From NCBI GenBank assembly GCA_934667815.1, contig CAKUMO010000052.1, positions 1-7,115 on the forward strand: a DNA stretch of 7,115 nt, read 5' to 3'. A model generated the notes under the pieces. The model was not told where the DNA came from, did no database searches, and saw only the letters and a program-made list of their open reading frames with translations. Shown here in pieces: positions 1 through 5,991 of this stretch. Each line of letters begins with the position of its first letter. Position 1 is the first letter of the stretch. The position numbers were made by a program, and so were the translations under genes. This DNA comes from an uncultured Oscillospiraceae bacterium. Lineage in GTDB: Bacteria > Bacillota > Clostridia > Oscillospirales > Oscillospiraceae.

Positions 1-45
1 CGACGAGCGTGAGTTGCTTGTCTTCCGAACTTTTTCGCAGTCTGT

Positions 46-77
46 CAGCGTGCCGAAAAGAGTTTTTCGACACGCTG
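46..77. repeat. Imperfect 13-bp inverted repeat (hairpin)
   Basis: CAGCGTG at 46-52 pairs with CACGCTG at 71-77. After one C/A mismatch, CGAAAA at 54-59 pairs with TTTTCG at 64-69, closing on a GAGT tetraloop. The right arm resembles the sequence at 30-45: TTTTTCG is followed in both places by a CAGTCTG/CACGCTG-like stretch, so CGAAAA could pair with either TTTTTCG copy. The hairpin sits directly beside the terminator stem starting at 79. It has no T-run of its own. It is probably part of the 3' untranslated region of a neighbouring gene; no function is claimed. Confidence 0.55.
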
Positions 78-78
78 T

Positions 79-117
79 GCGGCGGCAATGGAAGTTTCCC
101 ATTGCCGCCGCTTTTTT
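79..117 (+). terminator. Intrinsic terminator, plus-strand orientation
   Basis: A perfect 13-bp stem (79-91 with 99-111, arm GCGGCGGCAATGG) closes on a 7-base loop and is followed at once by six T residues at 112-117. This is a textbook rho-independent terminator for plus-strand transcription. No plus-strand gene is seen in the window, but the first bases read CGA CGA GCG TGA, so a plus-strand gene could end with the stop at 10-12. That is only possible, not shown. Read on the minus strand the stem has A6 before it and no T-run after it, so it is a poor terminator for the large minus-strand gene ending at 201. Confidence 0.8.
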
Positions 118-149
118 CGATATTCAGAAAATCAGAGCCTGTAAATTTG

Positions 150-177
150 GCGGCAACAGGGATTCCCCTGTTGCCGC
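150..177 (-). terminator. Hairpin 3' of the surface-protein gene, possible terminator
   Basis: A perfect 12-bp stem (GCGGCAACAGGG at 150-161 with its complement at 166-177) has a 4-base loop. It lies 23 bases beyond the stop codon of the large minus-strand gene. On that strand the stem is followed by CAAATTTACA, which is only weakly T-rich, so it may end transcription inefficiently or mainly protect the mRNA 3' end. Its outer arm (GCGGCAA...TTGCCGC) is the same as in the hairpin at 79-111. Confidence 0.45.
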
Positions 178-200
178 GTGCGTAGCTTCTATAAAGCAGT

Positions 201-3200
201 TTACTGTTCTTCTTTCTTTCTATTGTATACGACAATTCCGACTACAGCGGCCGCCGCAGCCAGCAGCAGACCGAACCATACAAGCAGATTGGAGCTGTCA
301 CCGGTTTTCGGCGTGTTGCCTGCATTGTTGCCGCCCGCTGCGCTCGGATCGAGCTTGCCGCAGTGACGGCAGACGCGGTTGATATACTCGTGGCCCGTCG
401 CAGGAATCTCTTCAGTGCGGGTCGTCTGGCAGCGCTCACATGTGTAGGTCTTTTCACCGGCTTCGGTGCAGGTCGCCTTCTTGCTGACGACGCCCTCGTT
501 CCAGTTGTGGTCAAGCGCCTCGGTGCGGTTGGCAATGTAGCTGTAAGCACAGTCCGTGCAGGTACGGGTGGTATAGCCTCCGTCCGTGCAGGTCGCAGGC
601 GTCTCGGATTCCGTGAAGTTGTGTTCATGTTCAACGCCCGCAACCACGATCTCGTCGAAGCAGACAAAGGAATAGATGCTTTCCTCATCCTTGATGCCGC
701 GCTTGAATTCAAAGCGGACATACTGCGCACAGACATTCTCCAGATTCAGAACATAATAGAGCTTTTCGTGCGCGGCGTTCGTCTTGCACGGGGTCACGAT
801 TGCCTCGTCAATCACGCCGAGATTTGTCCAAGTCTCGCCGTCATTGGAGACCAGCACGGTAACGTCCGCAGGTGCGCCGATGCCGGAGGGGTTGTTGCGC
901 AGGAAATCCATCGCAACGCCGCGCAGGGTATAGGGCTTGCCGAGGTTCAACTGAGCATAGTAGCCGGTGTTGAGCCAGCCCTTGTTGTAGGCGGAGGCAT
1001 CATAGCTGCCTTCCCAGCCCTGCTGGAAGCCGACATAAGCACTGGTCGCAGGATTGTTCATGCTCCACGGATAGGTATCGCCGTAAAGGCCGTCCACCAG
1101 AACGCCCTTTGCCGCATCAACCGCCGTCCGGCCGGTCTCTCCGTTGGCATTCGGCGTACCCAGCATATCAACGGTCAGCATATCCTCCGTCAGAGGAAGC
1201 AGATTTTTCTCCAATGGTTTCTTGCCGTTGGAAAGGGTGGTACCCTCAATCATCAGCTCGGAAAAGGCGACCCAGTTGCTCTTTGCGGCCTGGAGATAGG
1301 GATTCCCGCCGCGTTCAAATTCGACCTTGACATAGCGTGCGGTGGCTGTAGCAGCCGCTTTCTGTACAAAGGTCAGGTTCATCGGATCGGTCGCCTTGTT
1401 GTCGTTGTACAGCACTACCGGGTTCGACGCAATACCGAGGAAGCTCCACGTCTTTCCGTCTAGTGAGGTATAGAAGCTGACAGTTTCCGGAGCTGCAACG
1501 CCTGCGGTGACCCAACTGTAGAAATTCATGGAAACACCATTGACATAGCAGTTCTCGCCCAAATCAACAACGAGAGAGAACGGGTCGCTCGCAGCGACAT
1601 CGTTGAAGCAGTAGTAGCCCGTGTTCCACGCGCCCTTCACCGTACCGTCGGTCAAAACAGTCTTGAGATCGTTGCCGTTGATCGAAGCGACCGCTGCGCC
1701 CTTGGAGTCCGTAATGGTATAGACCGCGCCATCGAGCGAGGCCAGATTCTTTTCGGCGTTCAGGGCAGGAATCTCCACCTTACGGGTGGTCGCAGTGCCC
1801 TTTGCGGAAAACTCGGCAATACCCAGCCACGCATAAGGCGCTTTGCCCGCAGTGTTATAGGAACAGTAGATTCTGGCCTTCACATAATTGGCGGCGACGC
1901 CGTTGGCAATGGCCAGCGTGTAGTTGTCCTCGGCAGACGTGCGGCCGACTTGCAGCCAGTTCTCACCGTCTGCGGAAATGAAGTAGTCCACCGCGTAGGG
2001 CGGCACGACGCCCGCGCTCGTCCAATCGAAGAACGAGGTGCTCAGCTCCGTGACCGCAGTTGTCTCCGCCAGCTTGGCAATCAGCTCATAGGGGGAGGTT
2101 GCCGCATTGTTGCCGTTGATCTGAATCAGCTTGCCGCTGCCCCATTTCGTGTCGGCAGCTAGGAGGCCGTCGGTCAGCACGCTCAGGTCGTAGCCATTCA
2201 CCGTGTCCTGATTGAGGATCGTGCGCGCCTTCAGGCTCAGCTCTGCGGAGGAAAGGATATTTTCGGAGTAAATGGCATTGCCCGAAATGTACTGATAGAC
2301 AAGATCATAAAGATAGCGGTAGCCCTTGACATTGCCCTCGTTATAGCAAAGTCTCGGCAGATCCCAGGTGCCCCAGTACCACGCAGAGGGTGCGCTCTGA
2401 TAGCCCTTGGCCGCACCGGTGGTCATGTACTGAATGAAGGTATCGACATAGCCCTCCTGCGCAAGGCCCATCCATTCCATTTCGATGCCCATGCCATAGA
2501 AATAGGCATAGTCCGCAGCGGAGTTCAGACGGGTCTGACCGTAGTTGTAGGCGTTGGGCTGCATGACGGCATAGTCAAAGCCCAGATCCTGCCAGTACTT
2601 CGTGCCATCCGCCGTGTAGAACGGGATCCAGTAAGAGGAATAGTCGCCCGCGCCACGGTCGGTTCCGAGCTGATCGATCATCATGTTATAGAGCTTGACG
2701 GTATCGACGACCAGAGAATCCACGGATTCGGAGGTTTTTTCTTCGTAGTAATAGAAGCCATGGAGCTTCAGATTGCTGTAATTTTTCTGCTGCCAACGCT
2801 CCGCCAGCAGGTTCATGTACCAGTAGAAGGCCGAAGCACGGTCGGACAGCGTCGCGGCCTCGTCGTTGCCGTGGCCCTGCAAAGTAAAGTCAAGGGTCTT
2901 GCTCTGCGTCAGCTTCTCGGCGGTGTAGCTCAGGCTGCCGTCGGCGTTCACCGTCACATGGATGTAGGTGTCGCCCGCTTCCAGCGTGCCCCAATTGTTC
3001 TGCGCATAGATTGCGGGATAGACCGCCAGACGAACCGGCAGGATATAGCTTGCAATTTCACTTTCGCTCAGACCGTTCAGCTCGTTGGGAACCATGGTGG
3101 CCTTCACATTGCCGACGGCCTTGTTCAGCGCGTCCAGATTGGTAATTTCGCCGTTGTAGGTGAAATCATAGATGTGGTCTACCCACGCTTTCCAGTCGGC

Positions 3201-4181
3201 CTTGGTCGCATACTTTGTGTTGCTGCCGCTGACCAGATACACGCCGCCGCCGCTGGTGCTGGCGTGGCCCAGCATCGTCACCGCATCATACAGCCAGTCC
3301 TGCGGAACGCCCTCCTCGTTCAGGTAAGCCACAATGGCCTCATATTCGCGCACGGTCTTGTAAGTCTCGGTAAGCTCACCGTTCACAGTACCCCAGCCCT
3401 GATAGGACAGGAAATCGTGCATGATGCCGCCGGACTGCTCGGTGGTGGAATAGGACTCCTTGGAAACCTCGGTCTCGAGCTTTTCCAGCTTCGTCAGGTC
3501 ATCGGCTGTTTCGCTTGCCTGCGTATAACCGTTGACAAACAGCTCGTCCAGAAATACCCAAACACTGACCGGAAGCTGAATGCGCACATAGCGCGCGTTG
3601 TAGTTCAGTCCGGAGAGAACGTAGCCGCCATGCTCCAGATGCTCGATGCCAACGCTGGTCGTGGTCACCTGATCGTCGGTCACGGTGCCCGCCAGATAGA
3701 AGTCTTTGCCATTCTCAGACAGATAGAAGCGGACATTCGTCGGCCCGGGAACACCGTAGTATGAGCTGATACCGACATGCAGATTCAGCTCGGTAACGTT
3801 CTGAACGGTGCCAAGATCCACGGTAATATCACGGCTGACACCTCGATACAGGTTCAGAAACAGGGAGCGTCCGCCGTTGGGATCGTTCCATGCGGAGCCG
3901 ACCCATTCCTCGTCGAACTTTTCCCGATACTGGTCGGCAGTTTTGCCGTCCAAAAGTCTGTCATACGACGCTTCCTCGATTTCGGTGATGTAACCGATTG
4001 AGGCATTGTTGTTGTAGTAGTTTGCGGGATCTGCGATGGTATAGGCAGAGACCCGCGCATTTGCGGTGAGACTAACGGGTGCGCTCTCCTCTGCGTGCAC
4101 AGCAGGCACGATCACAGAGCAGAGCATCATCAGGCAGATCACACCGGCAAGCAGCCGTCTCCACGCTTTCGGGGTTTTCAC
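201..4181 (-). CDS. Large wall-anchored DUF4855 surface protein with discoidin-like modules
   Basis: The product is a secreted, wall-attached protein of 1326 residues, likely involved in glycan binding and possibly hydrolysis. Residues 1-30 form a signal peptide (basic start, hydrophobic core, AVHA cleavage site). A discoidin/F5-8C-like module spans about 38-218. A DUF4855 domain spans about 250-634, recognised from WIPFY, QPNAYN and GMGIEMEW. Three more discoidin-like modules lie near 643-795, 810-981 and 992-1182; each carries an S.(D/N)G..(W/F)..(L/V/A)G strand. Residues 1184-1276 hold Cys-rich repeats (C-x9-CxxC twice, then one CRHC). The C-terminus has a TPKTGD sorting motif (1290-1295), one membrane helix (about 1299-1319) and the basic tail NRKKEEQ. 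The start chosen is GTG at 4179-4181, because AAGGAGGG lies 7 bases before it and the signal peptide then begins properly. An ATG at 4215-4217 is in frame but has no ribosome binding site and would add 12 residues. DUF4855 has no proven activity that I know of; Glu480/481 and Glu567/569 are candidate catalytic acids by inference. Confidence 0.93.
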   Translation of the reverse strand: MKTPKAWRRLLAGVICLMMLCSVIVPAVHAEESAPVSLTANARVSAYTIADPANYYNNNASIGYITEIEEASYDRLLDGKTADQYREKFDEEWVGSAWNDPNGGRSLFLNLYRGVSRDITVDLGTVQNVTELNLHVGISSYYGVPGPTNVRFYLSENGKDFYLAGTVTDDQVTTTSVGIEHLEHGGYVLSGLNYNARYVRIQLPVSVWVFLDELFVNGYTQASETADDLTKLEKLETEVSKESYSTTEQSGGIMHDFLSYQGWGTVNGELTETYKTVREYEAIVAYLNEEGVPQDWLYDAVTMLGHASTSGGGVYLVSGSNTKYATKADWKAWVDHIYDFTYNGEITNLDALNKAVGNVKATMVPNELNGLSESEIASYILPVRLAVYPAIYAQNNWGTLEAGDTYIHVTVNADGSLSYTAEKLTQSKTLDFTLQGHGNDEAATLSDRASAFYWYMNLLAERWQQKNYSNLKLHGFYYYEEKTSESVDSLVVDTVKLYNMMIDQLGTDRGAGDYSSYWIPFYTADGTKYWQDLGFDYAVMQPNAYNYGQTRLNSAADYAYFYGMGIEMEWMGLAQEGYVDTFIQYMTTGAAKGYQSAPSAWYWGTWDLPRLCYNEGNVKGYRYLYDLVYQYISGNAIYSENILSSAELSLKARTILNQDTVNGYDLSVLTDGLLAADTKWGSGKLIQINGNNAATSPYELIAKLAETTAVTELSTSFFDWTSAGVVPPYAVDYFISADGENWLQVGRTSAEDNYTLAIANGVAANYVKARIYCSYNTAGKAPYAWLGIAEFSAKGTATTRKVEIPALNAEKNLASLDGAVYTITDSKGAAVASINGNDLKTVLTDGTVKGAWNTGYYCFNDVAASDPFSLVVDLGENCYVNGVSMNFYSWVTAGVAAPETVSFYTSLDGKTWSFLGIASNPVVLYNDNKATDPMNLTFVQKAAATATARYVKVEFERGGNPYLQAAKSNWVAFSELMIEGTTLSNGKKPLEKNLLPLTEDMLTVDMLGTPNANGETGRTAVDAAKGVLVDGLYGDTYPWSMNNPATSAYVGFQQGWEGSYDASAYNKGWLNTGYYAQLNLGKPYTLRGVAMDFLRNNPSGIGAPADVTVLVSNDGETWTNLGVIDEAIVTPCKTNAAHEKLYYVLNLENVCAQYVRFEFKRGIKDEESIYSFVCFDEIVVAGVEHEHNFTESETPATCTDGGYTTRTCTDCAYSYIANRTEALDHNWNEGVVSKKATCTEAGEKTYTCERCQTTRTEEIPATGHEYINRVCRHCGKLDPSAAGGNNAGNTPKTGDSSNLLVWFGLLLAAAAAVVGIVVYNRKKEEQ

Positions 4182-4188
4182 AAATGAG

Positions 4189-4196
4189 CCCTCCTT
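4189..4196 (-). promoter_or_regulatory. Ribosome binding site that fixes the GTG start
   Basis: On the minus strand this reads AAGGAGGG, 7 bases before the GTG at 4179-4181. It lies inside the reading frame if the upstream ATG at 4215-4217 is used. No purine-rich Shine-Dalgarno match is seen before that ATG, where the sequence is TGGAACGCCGAA. This is the main evidence for the shorter protein. Confidence 0.85.
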
Positions 4197-4237
4197 AAAA
4201 TTGTTTAACTTGTCCATTTCGGCGTTCCAGACAAGTC

Positions 4238-4266
4238 CATATATAGTCTATTTCAACAAGAGGCAA
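4238..4266 (-). promoter_or_regulatory. Candidate promoter of the surface-protein gene
   Basis: On the minus strand a -35 TTGCCT (4261-4266) and a -10 TATATG (4238-4243) are separated by 17 bases. Both hexamers are imperfect, and the TATATA overlap allows a second register. The 5' untranslated region would be about 50 bases. The assignment rests on position and spacing alone. Confidence 0.4.
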
Positions 4267-4276
4267 ATGTACATGG

Positions 4277-4307
4277 CGATTCGTTCATGAAATTTGACGG
4301 ATTGTTC
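4277..4307 (-). repeat. Two direct repeats 21 bp apart upstream of the -35 box
   Basis: On the minus strand GAACAATCCG (4298-4307) and GAACGAATCG (4277-4286) are in the same orientation with starts 21 bp apart, which is two helical turns. They lie 10 bases upstream of the proposed -35 box. That spacing suits a dimeric activator binding one face of the DNA (AraC-type proteins often use such sites), but no regulator gene is in the window. A related 13-bp palindrome precedes the epimerase gene promoter. Confidence 0.4.
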
Positions 4308-4347
4308 ATTTAGAAATGCTCCGCTGCAAGCCCCGCAGGCAAAAGCC

Positions 4348-4387
4348 ACCGCAGCGGCGCACCTCAAAAGAGGCGTGCCGCTGCGGT
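4348..4387 (-). terminator. GC-rich terminator hairpin after the epimerase gene
   Basis: An 18-bp stem with a 4-base loop (4348-4365 with 4370-4387) begins 11 bases after the stop codon of the epimerase gene. The arms match except for one G-T type pair and one A/C mismatch. On the minus strand it is followed by TGGCTTTTGCC, so the T-tract is short (four T) and offset by three bases, but the stem is very stable. A further copy of CCGCTGC at 4321-4327 could pair with GCAGCGG at 4351-4357 and compete with this stem. The hairpin separates the epimerase and surface-protein genes into different transcripts. Confidence 0.65.
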
Positions 4388-4398
4388 AAATTCCATTA

Positions 4399-5559
4399 TT
4401 ACTTCAGAAATGCCTCAATGCCGCCGGTGTCGTCCATCAGCGTCATGAGCATATAAAAGCGCGGGATGTGGAACGGCCCCTTGAACAGATTGCCCTTCAG
4501 CGTGGTCGAGGGCGTGTTGTCATAGTGCAGATAGCCGTACCATTCGCCGTTCTCGCGGTCGATGAAGCAGCGTTCGCAATAGTCAGCCAGCGTGTGATAG
4601 AGCTGGTCGTAGCGCTCGTCGGCAAACAGGCTGCCCGCAAGACGCAGCGCGATCATTGCCTCGCATTGCGGCCACCAGAGCTTCATGTCCCACTCAAGCT
4701 GCACGGGCGGCTTACCCAGCACATCCGTAAAGGCGATGAAGCCGCCATGCTTTTCGTCCATGCCGAGCGGAAGCGTCAGGTCGATGATCTTCCGTCCCGC
4801 CTCCAGCGTCTCGCGATTTCCGGAAAGCAGTCCTTGGCTCATAACGAACCACGCGGCCTCCATGCTGTGGCCGGGGTTGACGATGCGCCCCGTCGGGGAA
4901 TCGACAAAGCCCTGCTGCGGGTGGACATGCTCGAGCAGCGCCCGCTCGGTCAGGTAGCCGCCATGCAGGATCTCATGCAGGCATTCGTCCGCGATGCGCC
5001 GGTATTCGTCTGCACGCGCTGAGCCGCTGACGGCCATCGTCTGCGCCGTGGAGAGCAGGATCATGACCGGCGAGAGCGCCTTGAGCGCATAGTTTTCCGG
5101 ATTAAACTTCGGCTGCAGGGGAATTTCGCCGGTATAACAGCGGTAAGCAACGTCGAAATACATCTCTGCACGCCGCAGCGCCTCGGCATCGCCCGTCGCC
5201 TTATAGTATTCCGCGCAGCCGATGGCCGCAAAGGTCTCGGAGAAGTAATAGCGCCGCTTTTGCAGCTCGCCGCCCTCCTGCGTGACGGTAAAGGCCATGC
5301 GGCCGTCCGGGCCGGTACACTTGGGCAGGAAGTCATAGATCAGGCGTGCCGCCTCCAGATACTCCGGCCGCTTTTCAATCACGTTATACGCCTTGCTGAA
5401 CGTCCAGAGTGCGCGGCCCTGAAACCACACGCTCTTATCCGTTCCATAGATGCGTCCCTCGCGGTCGAGGCAGGTGAAAATGCCGCCGTTGCTGCGGTCA
5501 AGTGCAGCCCCCATCCAGAACGGCAGGATGGTCTGTGTAAGTTCATTTCTGTATTGCAT
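4399..5559 (-). CDS. N-acylglucosamine 2-epimerase (AGE) family protein
   Basis: A cytoplasmic (alpha/alpha)6-barrel epimerase of 386 residues, the usual length of the family. Members interconvert C2 epimers of sugars, typically N-acetylglucosamine with N-acetylmannosamine, or aldoses at the reducing end of disaccharides. The family active-site set can be seen: Arg49 (WFQGR), His231, Glu234 and Trp237 (NPGHSMEAAW), Trp296 and Glu300 (LWWPQCE) and His364 (GPFHIPR). The two histidines are the expected acid/base pair. The GPFHIPR ending resembles true AGE enzymes more than cellobiose 2-epimerases, but the exact substrate cannot be read from sequence. The start chosen is ATG at 5557-5559, with GGGAGGA ending 6 bases before it; a GTG one codon upstream is too close to that site. 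The gene has its own promoter and terminator and lies between azlD and the surface-protein gene. No signal peptide is present. A role in using amino sugars released outside the cell is inference from the neighbour. Confidence 0.92.
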   Translation of the reverse strand: MQYRNELTQTILPFWMGAALDRSNGGIFTCLDREGRIYGTDKSVWFQGRALWTFSKAYNVIEKRPEYLEAARLIYDFLPKCTGPDGRMAFTVTQEGGELQKRRYYFSETFAAIGCAEYYKATGDAEALRRAEMYFDVAYRCYTGEIPLQPKFNPENYALKALSPVMILLSTAQTMAVSGSARADEYRRIADECLHEILHGGYLTERALLEHVHPQQGFVDSPTGRIVNPGHSMEAAWFVMSQGLLSGNRETLEAGRKIIDLTLPLGMDEKHGGFIAFTDVLGKPPVQLEWDMKLWWPQCEAMIALRLAGSLFADERYDQLYHTLADYCERCFIDRENGEWYGYLHYDNTPSTTLKGNLFKGPFHIPRFYMLMTLMDDTGGIEAFLK

Positions 5560-5565
5560 CACAAG

Positions 5566-5572
5566 TCCTCCC
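5566..5572 (-). promoter_or_regulatory. Ribosome binding site of the epimerase gene
   Basis: The minus strand reads GGGAGGA-CTTGTG-ATG. The site is 6 bases from the ATG at 5557-5559 and only 3 from the GTG at 5560-5562, so the ATG is the better start. Confidence 0.75.
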
Positions 5573-5589
5573 GGCTCGCCTTTTCTTTT

Positions 5590-5618
5590 ATCGTATCATA
5601 GACGCGACGAGCTTGCAA
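5590..5618 (-). promoter_or_regulatory. Candidate promoter of the epimerase gene
   Basis: On the minus strand a -35 TTGCAA (5613-5618) and a -10 TACGAT (5590-5595) have a 17-base spacer. Each hexamer matches consensus at four or more positions. The start point would fall near 5583, giving a leader of about 25 bases. The palindrome at 5619-5631 abuts the -35 box. Confidence 0.55.
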
Positions 5619-5631
5619 GAACGAATCGTTC
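5619..5631. promoter_or_regulatory. 13-bp palindrome next to the -35 box, candidate operator
   Basis: GAACGAATCGTTC is a perfect 6-bp inverted repeat around a central A/T pair. It touches the upstream edge of the -35 box of the epimerase promoter. With no loop and no T-run it is not a terminator, so a protein-binding site is the natural reading. Its half, GAACGAATCG, recurs exactly at 4277-4286 upstream of the surface-protein gene. No regulator gene is in the window. Confidence 0.5.
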
Positions 5632-5665
5632 GTCTAAATTGCCAAATTGTACACAAAGGAATTTC

Positions 5666-5991
5666 TCAAAACACAAGCTGCACCAGAAGCATATAGCATA
5701 CCGTTCCGCACACGATGCTGAGCAGCGTATTGTTTTTCCAGAGATAAAGCCCCGCCACTACGGCCCCCGCGATCAGATAGGGCAAAATCCGGCCGGACTG
5801 GCAAAGCTCATATCCTTCAGGCAGTATACCACCAGCATACCCATGATCGCACAGGGCAGGATCCTCCCCAGCTTTTCAATGAGCTGCGGCGTTTTTCTGT
5901 TCCCGCGAAAGATAAGGAACGGCAAAAAACGAAGCGCCGCCGTGACAAGCGCCGCAACTGCAACGACACTGATGGCCTGCGGATTATCCAT
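5666..5991 (-). pseudogene. azlD: azlD, branched-chain amino acid export subunit, single-base frameshift
   Basis: AzlD is the small membrane partner of AzlC in export of branched-chain amino acids and analogues. The start is ATG at 5989-5991, whose first bases overlap the azlC stop (ATGGATAA), indicating translational coupling. The first frame reads about 68 residues typical of AzlD (LPFLIFRGN, GRILPCAIMGMLVVYCLKD), then meets TGA at 5773-5775. A frame offset by one base continues as LPYLIAGAVVAGLYLWKNN and then TLLSIVCGTVCYMLLVQLVF, ending at TGA 5666-5668; this is the usual AzlD C-terminus. The span of 326 bases is one short of a whole number of codons; restoring one base gives 108 residues, the normal family length. 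The break lies near 5784-5800. Adding one T to the coding-strand TTTT run (5784-5787) gives AGFLPYLIAG, a natural join. It could be a real mutation, phase variation or a sequencing error. No canonical -1 slippery heptamer is seen. Confidence 0.85.

Noticed and set aside
1..200. CRISPR-like repeats at the left end
   Set aside because: There are only two or three short palindromes of different sequence and no regular spacers. They are hairpins of terminator type.
363..1463. Long plus-strand open frame antisense to the surface-protein gene (also 2760-3764)
   Set aside because: These are shadow frames produced by the biased codon use of the real minus-strand gene. Their residues show no recognisable domain, and no ribosome binding site or promoter precedes them.
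5773..5800. Programmed -1 ribosomal frameshift in azlD
   Set aside because: No X XXY YYZ slippery heptamer in the right frame is present before the TGA, and no such recoding is known to me for AzlD. A simple indel or sequencing error fits better.
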